Both the position numbers and the translations under genes were made by a program. The notes below the pieces were generated by a model. It saw only the letters and a list, made by a program, of their open reading frames with translations. It was not told the origin of the DNA and made no database searches. Shown one piece after another: positions 9,153 through 17,735 of a DNA stretch of 64,000 nt. Positions within the stretch are counted from its first letter, which is position 1. Each line of letters opens with the position of its first letter. This stretch comes from an uncultured Mailhella sp. (lineage in GTDB: Bacteria > Desulfobacterota > Desulfovibrionia > Desulfovibrionales > Desulfovibrionaceae). Location of the stretch: positions 372,001 through 436,000 of the forward strand of contig NZ_OZ007001.1 in assembly GCF_963931295.1 (NCBI RefSeq), given 5' to 3'.

Positions 9153-9187
9153 AAAAAAACGCCCGGCTGCGGGTGCGGTCGGGCGTT
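9153..9187 (-). terminator. Rho-independent terminator of the acetyl-CoA carboxylase operon
   Basis: On the minus strand, AACGCCCG pairs with CGGGCGTT around a short loop and is followed by seven T residues. It lies about 25 bp after the stop codon of the biotinyl-domain gene and just before the repeat array. Confidence 0.85.
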
Positions 9188-9209
9188 GGGTCATACGTTT
9201 TTCAGGGGG

Positions 9210-9860
9210 CTATTCGCCTTCGTTCCATTCGCTCTGGACGCGGGCCACCACGTCTTCCACGGCGGTCTGCTGTTCCGGCGGGCAGACCACGATAAGGGGG
9301 CTTCCGGCGTCCACGTTCTGGGTCTGGTCGAAGTACACGTCGTAGATGATGCCCGAAGGGCCGCTGTAGCACAGGGGCACTTCACGCTTCATGCGCGACA
9401 CGATGAACAGTTCCATGCCGTCGTGGATGGACACGGTGCGGCAGCCGAGAATCTTCACCTTCTTGTCCACGTCGGGCACGAAGTAGTACTTGGCTCGTTC
9501 CGGGGCGCAGAAGGCGTACAGGCTTTCCTTGAGCAGCTTGCTCACGACTTCCTGCCGCGTAAGGTAGTGACGGATCACGCCGAGGGGGGTTCCGGCCTCC
9601 ACGAAGGAGCCGTCGAGATCTCGATAGAGCTTCTGGAGCACGCCGCGTTCGGTGGCGAGCACCTTGCGCGGATTCTTCTCGCGCGTGATGGTTGCAATGT
9701 GCGTGCCGGGAATTTCCTTCCAGGTGCCGGTAAAGCCGCTCACGCGGTCGCCTTCCTTGATGTCGGCGAACTGAATCACGCCCGTGTGCGGAGCGCAGAC
9801 CTCCCGTTCCGTGTAGGGCGCGGCCTTGAGTTCTTCCATAACTTCGGCAATGTCTCTCAT
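9210..9860 (-). CDS. Acetyl-CoA carboxylase biotinyl (biotin-carrier) protein
   Basis: The 216-residue protein is the last gene of the operon and probably carries the biotin that shuttles CO2 between the biotin carboxylase and carboxyltransferase encoded upstream. The C-terminal part (about 130-195) fits a biotinyl/lipoyl hairpin domain: SRMKRE places the likely biotinylated lysine at residue 158, followed by SGPSGIIYDVYFDQTQNVDAG like the VxxGxVxEVLVxxGDxVxxG half of such domains. The usual AMKM motif is altered to SRMKRE. An additional lipoyl-like segment (about 65-100, TERGVLQKLYRDLDGSFVEAG) lacks an obvious lysine hairpin. The gene starts 9 bp after the fused carboxyltransferase gene. Biotin attachment is inferred. 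Confidence 0.8.
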   Translation of the reverse strand: MRDIAEVMEELKAAPYTEREVCAPHTGVIQFADIKEGDRVSGFTGTWKEIPGTHIATITREKNPRKVLATERGVLQKLYRDLDGSFVEAGTPLGVIRHYLTRQEVVSKLLKESLYAFCAPERAKYYFVPDVDKKVKILGCRTVSIHDGMELFIVSRMKREVPLCYSGPSGIIYDVYFDQTQNVDAGSPLIVVCPPEQQTAVEDVVARVQSEWNEGE

Positions 9861-9869
9861 GCTTTCACC

Positions 9870-12113
9870 CTAGCGATAGTAAAGGTTGCGGCCGCCCATG
9901 GTTTCGAGGGCCTGGCGCAGGTTGGCGCGCACGTCGCGGCGATCCCAAACGCCCTGGATGTGCCCGCGGGAAAGCGCCTTGTAGCAGTTGTGATGATCCG
10001 GCGGAATGTCGAGACCGGTGGTGTTCTTGATGACGCCCGGGCCCGCGAAGCCGATGTCCGAAGAGCGGATGGCGAACTGATAGAACGCGCAGCCGAGGAA
10101 GCTGGCCACCGGGCCGCCGTAGGACTTGGTATCGTAGAGCACGAGGTACAGGCCGCCGGACTCGATGTAGCGACGCACGGCCACGGTGCAGCGCGGCATC
10201 TGAATGACGCCGTGCGTGCCTTCCTGAATGCGTATGCCCGCGGTGCCGTGGCAGTACACGATGAACGGATAGCGCTTGCGGCGCGCGCGATCGGCGGCAG
10301 CCACGAACTTGGAGCCTTCGGCCACGCCCACGGATCCGCCGCGGAACGAGCCCACCAGAATGGCCACCACCACCTGCACGCCGTCGAGACGGGCTTCAAA
10401 GGTGATGCAGCCGCTCTTGAGGCCGGTCTTTTTCTTGGCCGCGGCGATCTTTTCGTCGAATCCGGGGAAGTTCAGCGGGTTGCCGGCTTCCACTTCGGTA
10501 TTGAATTCATAGAGCGAATTTTCGTCGAAGCAGTTGTTCATCACCCACTGGTATTCCATGGGGAAGTGATGTCCGCACGACGAGCACACGCCCGCAAATT
10601 CGTTGTAGAGATCGGGAGCCCACATGTCCATGCAGCCGCGCTGCGCCGAATACGGACACGACACCGCACGATCTTCCTTGGCCTTGGGGCTGACCCAGGC
10701 CCATCCGGAATGGTTGTCTTCCTCCCATTCGGAAAGCGTGGTCAGCTCTTCGGTGTTGCCCGCGGGTTCCTCCACCTTGCCGTGACGCAGCTTGTTCCAC
10801 GGCTTCATGGCGCGCAGCTTGAGCATTTCCCATTCCGAACCTATTTCTTCAAGCAGGTTCGAGAAGGTGCGGCGGTTGCGGTGATAGAAATCATAAATAA
10901 GGCGATTGTAGATTTCCCACCACTGTTCGGACCATGCGTCGCCGAGGCGTCCCATGACGGAACGCCGGTTCTGACACTCGCGGTGCGAGGCCTTGATGAA
11001 CTTGTTCTGACGCATTTCCACGAGACGCTGACGCGCCTTGCGGGAAAGATCCCAGCGCACGGAGAATTCGTCGAGATTGAGTTCCCTGTCGCGGAAGCGG
11101 CGCAGCGTGGCGGCGCGCAGCGGCGCGAGACCGCGGGCGGCGAGCACGACTTCGTCGGTGGCGCGGATCACTTCCTGACGGATGGTGCGGAAGAACTCGT
11201 AGTGGTACGGACGCGCGCCGAGCACGGGTTCCTGAATGATCTTGTCGATGTAGCCGAACTTGAGGTTGTCTTCGGCGGTGAGGTGCAGATCCTTGGCGCA
11301 GCGTTCCACGAGATCGGCGGAAGCGCGCGCCCCGCCGCGCAGATGACCTTCAATGGCGGCCGCGCCTTCGGGCGAGATCACGGAATAGTAGCCGTGCGAG
11401 AACATGAGGCGCTTGTCGGCGAGGGAAATGGCTTCGGCGCCGCCGGAACCGCCTTCGGAAAACACCGCGATGAGCGGCACGGTAAGGCCGGCCATTTCGT
11501 AGATGTTGCGGGCGATCTGCTGAGCCGCGCCGGGATAGTCTTCCAGCGGATAGCCGCCCGGCGTGAACACGTAGGCGTGAATCGGAATGCCTTCGGTTTC
11601 GGCCACGCCCATGTAGTGCTTGGCCTTGGCGTTGCCCCAGGGCTTGGCGGAGCCGCCGTTGCGGAATTCCTCGCCGTGGCCCTTTTCGTGACCCATCACG
11701 AGCACGGGCTGATGATACACCTTGCCGTGACGCTTGCGCGTGATGTAGGCGCGGGCGATGACCATGGCCGGATCGTTGGTGTGCTCGCCCTGCCCGCCGA
11801 TTTCGGTGTAGTTGTCGTACACGTTTTCAAGGATGTCGCGCAGGCAGATGCGGTGCGGATGACGCACGATGCGCACCTTGTCCATGGGGGTGAGCTTGTC
11901 TTCGAGCTTGCACTCCATGAAGAAGAAGAGGTCTTCGAGCGAGGTCATTTCGGCCTGCGCCTCTTCGGCCGTGCAGGATTCGAGCTTGCGACGGGTCTCG
12001 CCGAGACGGGTCTCAAGAAGCGCGATGTCCTCCTCGTGCTTGCCGGGGAAGATATCCTTGAGATAACACAGTCGGTCGGAAAGCTGATGCAGTTGCTTTT
12101 CCCATTCCATCAT
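9870..12113 (-). CDS. Acetyl-CoA carboxylase carboxyltransferase, fused alpha and beta subunits
   Basis: The 747-residue protein transfers the carboxyl group from carboxybiotin to acetyl-CoA to make malonyl-CoA for fatty-acid synthesis. The N-terminal half (about 1-430) is AccA-like: an N-terminal helix pair, DNYTEIGGQGEHTNDPAMV, and the SEGGSGGAEAISLADK crotonase-fold segment. The C-terminal half (about 470-747) is AccD-like, with a four-Cys zinc ribbon (CPYSAQRGC ... CSSCGHH) followed by LVGSFRGGSVGVAEGSK. The order alpha then beta is the reverse of the more usual accDA fusion. The ATG at 12113 follows a GGAAGGG site. It lies between accC and the biotinyl protein gene. Confidence 0.92.
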   Translation of the reverse strand: MMEWEKQLHQLSDRLCYLKDIFPGKHEEDIALLETRLGETRRKLESCTAEEAQAEMTSLEDLFFFMECKLEDKLTPMDKVRIVRHPHRICLRDILENVYDNYTEIGGQGEHTNDPAMVIARAYITRKRHGKVYHQPVLVMGHEKGHGEEFRNGGSAKPWGNAKAKHYMGVAETEGIPIHAYVFTPGGYPLEDYPGAAQQIARNIYEMAGLTVPLIAVFSEGGSGGAEAISLADKRLMFSHGYYSVISPEGAAAIEGHLRGGARASADLVERCAKDLHLTAEDNLKFGYIDKIIQEPVLGARPYHYEFFRTIRQEVIRATDEVVLAARGLAPLRAATLRRFRDRELNLDEFSVRWDLSRKARQRLVEMRQNKFIKASHRECQNRRSVMGRLGDAWSEQWWEIYNRLIYDFYHRNRRTFSNLLEEIGSEWEMLKLRAMKPWNKLRHGKVEEPAGNTEELTTLSEWEEDNHSGWAWVSPKAKEDRAVSCPYSAQRGCMDMWAPDLYNEFAGVCSSCGHHFPMEYQWVMNNCFDENSLYEFNTEVEAGNPLNFPGFDEKIAAAKKKTGLKSGCITFEARLDGVQVVVAILVGSFRGGSVGVAEGSKFVAAADRARRKRYPFIVYCHGTAGIRIQEGTHGVIQMPRCTVAVRRYIESGGLYLVLYDTKSYGGPVASFLGCAFYQFAIRSSDIGFAGPGVIKNTTGLDIPPDHHNCYKALSRGHIQGVWDRRDVRANLRQALETMGGRNLYYR

Positions 12114-12146
12114 AAAAATATATCCCTTCCTGACCAGAACAGGAAA

Positions 12147-13568
12147 CTAGAAACGCAGCATGCGCTCCGTTTTTTTCTTCAGAAATTCCACGTTGGACTT
12201 CAGCGGTTCGCCCTTGCCGTCGTGCCCCTCAAGACGGAGCGTGTCGAGGAAGGCAAGACCGTGGGCGCTCACCTCGGCAAGATCCTTGCCCCAGATGATG
12301 GCCAGCGCCAGGTTGGGATCGAACTCGGTGGGAATGGTGTAGGGATGCTCGGGCGAGGCCGGAGGCACATGCGTGTGAACGCGGCACCATTCGTGCTCTT
12401 CCCAGCTGAAGCGGTCGATGTCGCCCACCCAGGGGGAGAAGCCGTTGTCGGGGTCTTCGGCAATGATGCGGTATTCCACGCCCACGCCGTGGAAGGTGAT
12501 GTCGTCCTGCGTGTAGCCGAGCGGATCACCGAGACCGGTGCGTATCTGTTCGGCAATGAGATCGACTTCCTTGCCCTTCACGCGGCTGATGGCCGCCGAC
12601 ACGCCGTTTTCCACCTGAATGCGGGTGTTCACTTCCATGAGGAAGGGATGCCCGTCGCGGGTGACGATCCATTCCCAGGTGCCCACGCTGTCGTAGCCCA
12701 CCTTGCGCGCCATGTTCAGCGAATGCATGACGATCTCGTCGAGCAGGGCCGCGGCGTCGAAATCGTACTTGATGGACGACGGATCAAAGCCCGGAGCCAC
12801 TTCGAGACGCTTCTGACGCCCCGTGGACTGAATGGAACAGTTGCGCGTGCCGAAATGCACCGGATGACGCCCCGTGCGATCGGAAAGCACCTGAACTTCC
12901 AGATGATTGAAATCCTTGATGCGCTGCTCGATGAGCACGCCTTCGTCCTTGAACTGACGCATGGCGTAGTTGCGGATGCGGCGGTACACCTGACGGAACA
13001 TGTCGATGTCATAGACTTCTTCAATGCCCATGCCGCCGCCGCCCGCCGAGGCCTTCACCAGCACCAGCGGACGCGCAATCCCCTGCTGCATCTGAAAGTC
13101 GAAAAGCGAACGCGCAATTTTTTCGGCTTCAAGCTCGTCGTAGATGGGACGGTCGGAACCGGGCACCGTGGGCACCCCGAGCGAACGCGCCAGACGCTTG
13201 GTGTTGATCTTGTCGCCGAGATCGCGGATCACCCGCCACGACGGCCCCAGAAACACCAGCGGACGCTCGCGTTCCGTGACCCGACGCGCAAAACGAAAGT
13301 CCTCGGCAAAAAAGCCGTAGCCCGGATGCACCGCCGTGGCCCCGGATTCGTCGGCCACGCTCAAAAGCTCGTTCGCGTCGTGATACGAAGATATGCGGTA
13401 CAAGCTCTTCTCGCCGCCCACTTCGCGGGCCAGCAACACGTGACCGGAACTCGCATCCTCCGCCGTGTAAACGCATACAAAATCAAGTCCGAGCTTTATG
13501 CATGCCTGAATAATGCGAACCGCAATCTCGCCGCGGTTGGCTATAAGCACTTTATGCTGTTTATTCAC
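12147..13568 (-). CDS. accC: Biotin carboxylase subunit of acetyl-CoA carboxylase
   Basis: The 473-residue ATP-grasp enzyme carboxylates biotin with bicarbonate and ATP. It starts with the family N-terminus KVLIANRGEIAVRIIQAC, and has GYGFFAED, the glycine loop KASAGGGGMG, HLEVQVLSD and the catalytic EVNTRIQVE. Two differences from typical AccC are visible: the position after QVE is Asn rather than His, and the glycine loop reads GGGGMG rather than GGGGRG. It is therefore a divergent branch, distinct from the pyruvate carboxylase in the same window, which keeps QVEH. The start is GTG at 13568 with AAGGAAA upstream; no in-frame ATG lies nearby. First gene of a three-gene operon. Confidence 0.93.
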   Translation of the reverse strand: MNKQHKVLIANRGEIAVRIIQACIKLGLDFVCVYTAEDASSGHVLLAREVGGEKSLYRISSYHDANELLSVADESGATAVHPGYGFFAEDFRFARRVTERERPLVFLGPSWRVIRDLGDKINTKRLARSLGVPTVPGSDRPIYDELEAEKIARSLFDFQMQQGIARPLVLVKASAGGGGMGIEEVYDIDMFRQVYRRIRNYAMRQFKDEGVLIEQRIKDFNHLEVQVLSDRTGRHPVHFGTRNCSIQSTGRQKRLEVAPGFDPSSIKYDFDAAALLDEIVMHSLNMARKVGYDSVGTWEWIVTRDGHPFLMEVNTRIQVENGVSAAISRVKGKEVDLIAEQIRTGLGDPLGYTQDDITFHGVGVEYRIIAEDPDNGFSPWVGDIDRFSWEEHEWCRVHTHVPPASPEHPYTIPTEFDPNLALAIIWGKDLAEVSAHGLAFLDTLRLEGHDGKGEPLKSNVEFLKKKTERMLRF

Positions 13569-13864
13569 GCCATTTCCTTATTGCAAAGGGGAAAAGGCCA
13601 TAAGACCATAGAATAGTGAAACAATCTGATAAGGCGATCCTCTCCTCCCGCCTTATCCGCAACATGACGCAACTGGCGCAACGCGCCCGCCCGACCCCGC
13701 ACTTCATGCAGAAGCCGAGCTCAGCGCCGCTCGCGCGGCCGCCTTTTGTGGGGCGATTATACCTTCCAAACAGAAAGAATCAACCCCCCCTTCCTTAATA
13801 TCCTCTTATTTACGGATAGAACGGGTTGAGAGGAAAGGATCAGGCAAGAGCATCGGGGCTCCGC
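13569..13864. other. Upstream region of the acetyl-CoA carboxylase operon
   Basis: No gene is seen. This stretch must hold the promoter of the operon on the minus strand, but I cannot point to convincing -35/-10 boxes. It borders a repeat element that begins near 13865. Confidence 0.5.
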
Positions 13865-14185
13865 CCGCCCCCCGGAAAGGCAGGAAAGGCAAAAAGGCAG
13901 GAAAGGCATGCGGGGGAAATAATTTCCCCCGCGCCCCCCTGTTTCTGCCTCCCGGCTTCGCCGGTTCGGCAGGACGCCGGCGGGAATATGTGCGTTGCCG
14001 AAGATGGCGGGAGTTTGGAAAGGCGGAGGCTGCGAGGCGCGGAAAGGCCCGGCGGGCGCTGTTGGGTCTGCGTACGCAGTGCAGGTGTGCGCTTCCGCGC
14101 CCACCTGCGGCGGCCGACTCCTGTCCGGCCTGCGCCGGACAGTCGTGCCAAAGGATGAGATTTCCAGATGTTGGGGGGATGAAGG
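13865..14185 (-). repeat. Structured intergenic repeat, module B (reverse orientation)
   Basis: Read on the plus strand it starts with GGAAAGGCAGG units, passes through the G-run/AATAATTT/C-run hairpin, then CTGCCTCCCGGCTTCGCC with a paired arm, and ends with the CAGGTG...CACCTG and CTGTCCGGCGCAGGCCGGAC hairpins typical of module B. Unlike most copies it does not follow a gene's stop codon; it sits upstream of the divergent acetyl-CoA carboxylase operon. Confidence 0.85.
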
Positions 14186-14395
14186 AACATCAAGGGCCGA
14201 CAATGCAGACCGTAACATGTTCTCTCAACACTCAGGGGAAACACGGGCGACTTCGGGAAGCCGAACCGGGCAGTTATGTCAACCGGAAATGCTTTCCAAA
14301 TATTGAGAAAAATCAGGGAAGCCCATGCAGACCGAAAGGCACAGTCTCAATATTATGGGGAAGGCGAGCGGAAAATATTCTTCCATCCCCGGCGC
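14186..14395. repeat. Decayed module A remnant
   Basis: The stretch with TTCTCTCAACACTCAGGGGA and ACACGGGCGACTTCGGGAAG can be aligned to the reverse complement of module A (TTCTCTCAACGCTCTGGGGC and CCCGGGCGAC), but with many substitutions. A second similar stretch follows near 14320. It looks like an old, mutated copy. No gene is seen. Confidence 0.5.
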
Positions 14396-14758
14396 TCAGG
14401 ACTTGCCCCGCCACGCCCAGAGGGCCAGAACGCACAGCACCACGACCACGCAGGCCAGCAGAAAATCGGGAATCTCAACAAAGCGCGGGAGCACCAGTTC
14501 CGCCGCCAGCGACGCCACCACCAGCGCAACGGCTGTCAGCTGGCCGCGGCGTCGTCGTCCGGCCTGCGCTTCCCTTTCCTGCTCGAAACGGGCGCGTTTC
14601 GCTTCTTCCGCGGGCGTTTCCGACACGCCGCGACGCTTCAGTTCTTCCGCCCGCAGCGCTGCCGCTTCCGCCGTGAGCTTCGCCGGATCCAACGCCTTCA
14701 GTTCCTCATCCGTCATCGACGCATAACGCTCGGCTATCTGTTCATCCGTCACTTTCAT
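14396..14758 (-). CDS. Small membrane protein with N-terminal acidic helical region
   Basis: The 120-residue product starts MKVTDEQIAERYASMTDEEL. The N-terminal 45 residues contain YASMTDEELKALDP and LTAEAAALRAEELKRRGV, a pattern seen in many hypothetical membrane proteins. A basic, Arg-rich stretch (RARFEQEREAQAGRRRRG) follows, then two hydrophobic segments (about 75-115). It is probably an inner-membrane protein with a cytoplasmic N-terminus. I chose the ATG at 14758 over one 30 bases upstream because of the typical N-terminal motif and a GGAG site at workable spacing. Function unknown. Confidence 0.7.
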   Translation of the reverse strand: MKVTDEQIAERYASMTDEELKALDPAKLTAEAAALRAEELKRRGVSETPAEEAKRARFEQEREAQAGRRRRGQLTAVALVVASLAAELVLPRFVEIPDFLLACVVVVLCVLALWAWRGKS

Positions 14759-15084
14759 TCCGTATTCTCCATCCTTTCCGCATCGCATTCCGCCGCTTCC
14801 GCCTCCGCGAGCCGAACACTCCCCAAAAACAACGCGGCCTGTGCGCCCATCGACACCCGGAGCCCCTCCCCCGCCTCATACACAAACTTTCGGCGAAATT
14901 CCCCGTCGTTTCAATGATAAGAACCCCGCTGCGCACAGGCGTCAACGCGCACTCCGCGTTTTCTCATCCATGCGCCGCCGCAGTCCGAACCGGCTCTCCC
15001 CACCGGCAACAACGACTCTTTCCCCCGAAACGTCATACTACCTGAACCCGTCCGGCAACAAAAGCCCCATTGCAATCATCTGGA
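14759..15084. other. Gene-free interval
   Basis: The upstream region of the small membrane protein gene lies here; no supported gene or clear site was found. A repeat element begins at about 15085. Confidence 0.45.
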
Positions 15085-15357
15085 AATCCTTCCTTACTCA
15101 CACGGATTCCGGCGAGGCCGGAATCCGTGTCGGCCACCGCAGGTGTGTCCGACAGGACACACCTGCACTGAGGCAGCAGACCGAACAGCGCCCGCCAAGC
15201 ATCCCGGCATCCGCAGTCCCCGCCTTTCCAAACGCCCGCCATCTTCGACAACGCTCTTTGCCTGCACGCTCCCGCCCCGCCGAATGGCGCAGCCTTCGGC
15301 GGAATCAGGGGGGTGCGGGGGGAATTATTTCCCCCGCATGCCTTTCCTCTCTTCCTT
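15085..15357 (+). repeat. Structured intergenic repeat, module B
   Basis: The copy carries the CGGAATCCGTGTC-type first hairpin in place of CTGTCCGG...CCGGACAG, then the CAGGTGTGTCC / GGACACACCTG hairpin, the CCGCCGAATGGCGCAGCC / TTCGGCGG hairpin, and the shared G-run/AATTATTT/C-run end. The pyrimidine tract stops exactly at the stop codon (TGA, 15360-15358) of the lipoprotein gene on the minus strand. Confidence 0.88.
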
Positions 15358-15783
15358 TCAGTTTTCGAGATGGGCCTGGAGGAAGAGGCTTTTTGAGAGG
15401 GCGTTGAAGAAGTCCTGGTAGATGATGGGGTCTTCGATGGGGGTAACGTTGTACTGGGCGCTGGCGCGGACGGTCATTTGCGCTTTGCCGCGGGGCATGA
15501 CGTTGACGGTCATGCGGACGGTGTATCCTTTAAGTTTGGTGCCGGTGACGCTGCCGAGGTCGAGGGACGCCTTATCGATGACGAATCCGAGGTCCTGGAG
15601 GGTGGCGATGACGGCTTCGACGGTTCTCTGCTTATCGGAGGTATCGAAGTAACGGGTCTGGATCTGGCGCAGGCGCAGCTGCGAGGAGCCGCCGGACTCG
15701 AACAGGCCTTCGGCGGCGGGCACGGCGCAGCCAGCACAGAGCAGCACCACAAGGGAGAGAGCAAGAGCCATGAGCTTTTTCAT
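15358..15783 (-). CDS. Lipoprotein of unknown function (paralogue of its neighbour)
   Basis: The 141-residue protein has a lipoprotein signal peptide with lipobox LLCAGC (Cys about residue 19). The mature part includes RQIQTRYFDTSDKQRTVEAV and LQDLGFVIDKA, and ends IYQDFFNALSKSLFLQAH. The same blocks occur in the upstream gene product, so the two are tandem paralogues, this one being a shorter form. Its start codon overlaps the upstream stop by four bases, so they are translationally coupled. Probably anchored in the outer membrane. Its stop codon abuts a structured repeat. Confidence 0.85.
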   Translation of the reverse strand: MKKLMALALSLVVLLCAGCAVPAAEGLFESGGSSQLRLRQIQTRYFDTSDKQRTVEAVIATLQDLGFVIDKASLDLGSVTGTKLKGYTVRMTVNVMPRGKAQMTVRASAQYNVTPIEDPIIYQDFFNALSKSLFLQAHLEN

Positions 15784-16508
15784 ATTTCGTGAGCCTCCAA
15801 AAAGACGGACTTGGAAAGTTTATCGTAAAATTCCCGGTAGATGGCGGGATCGTTGATCTGTTCGGCGCGGGTGATCTGTCCGGCGGTGTCGAAGATGATG
15901 CGCTGGAACGTCACCCGCACAATGGATTCTCCGCCGCTCGACTGCACGCTCAGAATCTTTTTGAGATCCGCCTCTATCACCTTGACGGCGTTGTCGGCGG
16001 CCTGTCTGGCCGCCTTGTCGCTCACGTCGCGGGAATAGTTCTTGCGCAGTCCGGCGGCGATGTTCCTTTCGATGTCGGCCCGCACGGAGGTCAGTTCCGC
16101 GGAGGAAAGGTTCTTCATCGGAGCGCGGGAGCCCGGCGCGCCGGTATTTTCCCGCATCACCATGGACACGCGTATGGTCTGATGCGAATCCACGGGAACC
16201 TGACCGCCTCCGAGCGCCGCAATGATGAACGCGCCCGCAAGCTGCGTGGTGCTCGACGCGTCGCGCTTCTTCGAGCCCACCAGCACGCCGAGCGGCACTT
16301 CCGCCTCCTCAAGACTGAAACCCAGATCCTGAAGCACTCCCGTAGCCGCGGCAAGCATGGCGGCCTTGTCGGTGGTGTCGAAGCGCCGGGTCTGCATCTG
16401 ACGGCTCTGGAGCGAGTCGGGCGTGAGCAGAAGCGCGTCTCGGGGAATCTGCGTGGAACAGCCTGCAAGCATGGTCACGCACAGAATCAGCATAAACACT
16501 TTTTTCAC
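15780..16508 (-). CDS. Lipoprotein of unknown function (longer paralogue)
   Basis: The 242-residue protein begins MKKVFMLILCVTMLAGCSTQ, a clear lipoprotein signal (Cys about 17). The block RQMQTRRFDTTDKAAMLAAA ... LQDLGFSLEEA at about 35-70 and the C-terminal IYREFYDKLSKSVFLEAH match the smaller gene downstream. A middle insertion (about 75-200), which contains a small Gly/Ala-rich hydrophobic part (AGAFIIAALGGG), is absent from that paralogue. It overlaps the downstream start by four bases. The pair and the SmpA-like lipoprotein upstream are all on one strand, suggesting a joint envelope role, but no function can be named. Confidence 0.85.
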   Translation of the reverse strand: MKKVFMLILCVTMLAGCSTQIPRDALLLTPDSLQSRQMQTRRFDTTDKAAMLAAATGVLQDLGFSLEEAEVPLGVLVGSKKRDASSTTQLAGAFIIAALGGGQVPVDSHQTIRVSMVMRENTGAPGSRAPMKNLSSAELTSVRADIERNIAAGLRKNYSRDVSDKAARQAADNAVKVIEADLKKILSVQSSGGESIVRVTFQRIIFDTAGQITRAEQINDPAIYREFYDKLSKSVFLEAHEI

Positions 16509-16884
16509 AATATATCCTCACGACATTAATTGTCCGGTAAAAATCCTTGAGCTTTCGGGGAGATTCCCGCAGATTTGCGCTGCTGCGGACGCTGGGGAGA
16601 TTGACCGCGCGTTCCCGGGAGGGATCCGCTCCACGGCGAAGGGTTTGCGGCAGGCCGCAGCAAGCGGCGGAGAGAGTCCAGCACCCCACGGTGATGCGGC
16701 CACCCGCAGCGCGTGACGGGCAGGCTTCCGGCAGAGAGAAAACACCGGCTCCCCGGCTGACGCGGAATTTCCGCTCCAAGGCGAGCCGCGCCGCACCGGC
16801 CTCTCTTTCCCGGCCTGACGACGAAAATCTTCGGAAGCGCTTCTCCCTCAAGAGGTCTTCGCCCCTGCCCGGAAGGACGGATCA
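16509..16884. other. Gene-free interval between lipoprotein genes
   Basis: About 376 bp of GC-rich sequence without a supported gene. Frames open by chance because of base composition. It probably holds the promoter of the lipoprotein pair. Confidence 0.45.
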
Positions 16885-17343
16885 TCAGAAGCTGGACTGC
16901 CGATAGCTGTAGTCCCGAACCTTGCCGTTCTCGTCGAACTTGATGATGATGGTCAGAGTGCGCTGATTCGTGGCCGACGCTCCGCTGCTGCGTTCCACGT
17001 TGCCGGTCGCGCCGCCGAGAAGGCCGCCGGCGCCCAGACCGAACACCCCGCCGAGCAGTCCGCCCACGCCGCCCTGCGAGGCGGAATAGGCCTGTTCCGT
17101 GGCAACCTTGTCGTACACCCAGGTTTCGCGGCGTTCGCTGTCGGTGGTCACCATGTTCGGCGAACCGAGTATGGACACCACTTCGGCACTCGACATGCCT
17201 TCACGAATCTCTCTCTGCACCTTGCCGACGGAAATTCTGTCCGCCGTGTCGTCGCGCACCGCTTCCCGATGCTTTCCCGCCGACATGCAGCCGCTGACAC
17301 CAATGCTGAGCACCATAACGCCCGTCACAAAAATCCTGTTCAT
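16885..17343 (-). CDS. SmpA/BamE-like small lipoprotein
   Basis: The 152-residue protein starts MNRIFVTGVMVLSIGVSGCM, a lipoprotein signal with lipobox VSGC (Cys about 19). The mature part has VQREIREGMSSAEVVSILG followed by SPN and later ETWVYDK, the pattern of the SmpA/OmlA/BamE fold (GMs..eV...lG.P). A glycine-rich segment of about 20 residues (about 95-115) resembles the Gly-zipper of envelope lipoproteins and is not part of BamE proper. The C-terminus (LTIIIKFDENGKVRDYSY) fits the last beta-strands. It may act in envelope assembly or stress, but it is not clearly BamE itself. Confidence 0.8.
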   Translation of the reverse strand: MNRIFVTGVMVLSIGVSGCMSAGKHREAVRDDTADRISVGKVQREIREGMSSAEVVSILGSPNMVTTDSERRETWVYDKVATEQAYSASQGGVGGLLGGVFGLGAGGLLGGATGNVERSSGASATNQRTLTIIIKFDENGKVRDYSYRQSSF

Positions 17344-17530
17344 TTCTCACCTCTTATCGTTGTTTTTTTCTTCCCGGAATCAGGGGCGGGAAAAGGAGTT
17401 TCACCCTATATCGTTAAATTTGTCACATGGGAAGCGTTTTTTTACCCTTGCGGCGCAAAGAATTTCCGACATTGCGTCCAGAAAAGGACGAACAAAAGGC
17501 GGAGTCTGAGGAAGACGAGATAGAAAGATT
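17344..17530. other. Upstream region of the SmpA-like gene
   Basis: No supported gene. A repeat of a second family begins at 17531. Confidence 0.4.
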
Positions 17531-17610
17531 GCGGGGAAAGGGGAAAACCCTTTTGAAAAAGGGCTTTTCCCCTTTCCCCGCACCCCTATCCCCTTTCCTA
17601 AAACTTTTAT
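17531..17610 (-). repeat. Second repeat family (element C), copy 1
   Basis: A long imperfect hairpin: GCGGGGAAAGGGGAAAACCC on one side, TTTTGAAAAA at the tip, and GGGCTTTTCCCCTTTCCCCG on the other, followed by CCCCTATCCCCTTTCCTAAA and ACTTTT. The reverse complement of the same element occurs at 58752-58845. It is unrelated to modules A and B. Confidence 0.8.
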
Positions 17611-17735
17611 TATTACAAGCGGTTTTCCTGTTCTCAGGGCGCACGAACGACGTTTTCTTCCACCGTCCCGCCTGCCGGTGCACACGCTGTCGCAAAGCTC
17701 AAGCTCCATGCGATCGCCTTGCGTCCGCCGCATCC

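Noticed and set aside
9123..13616. A 1497-codon open frame on the plus strand opposite the acetyl-CoA carboxylase operon
   Set aside because: It is the antisense shadow of three well-identified genes; high GC third positions keep it open. The product is His/Ala/Gly-rich and unlike any family.
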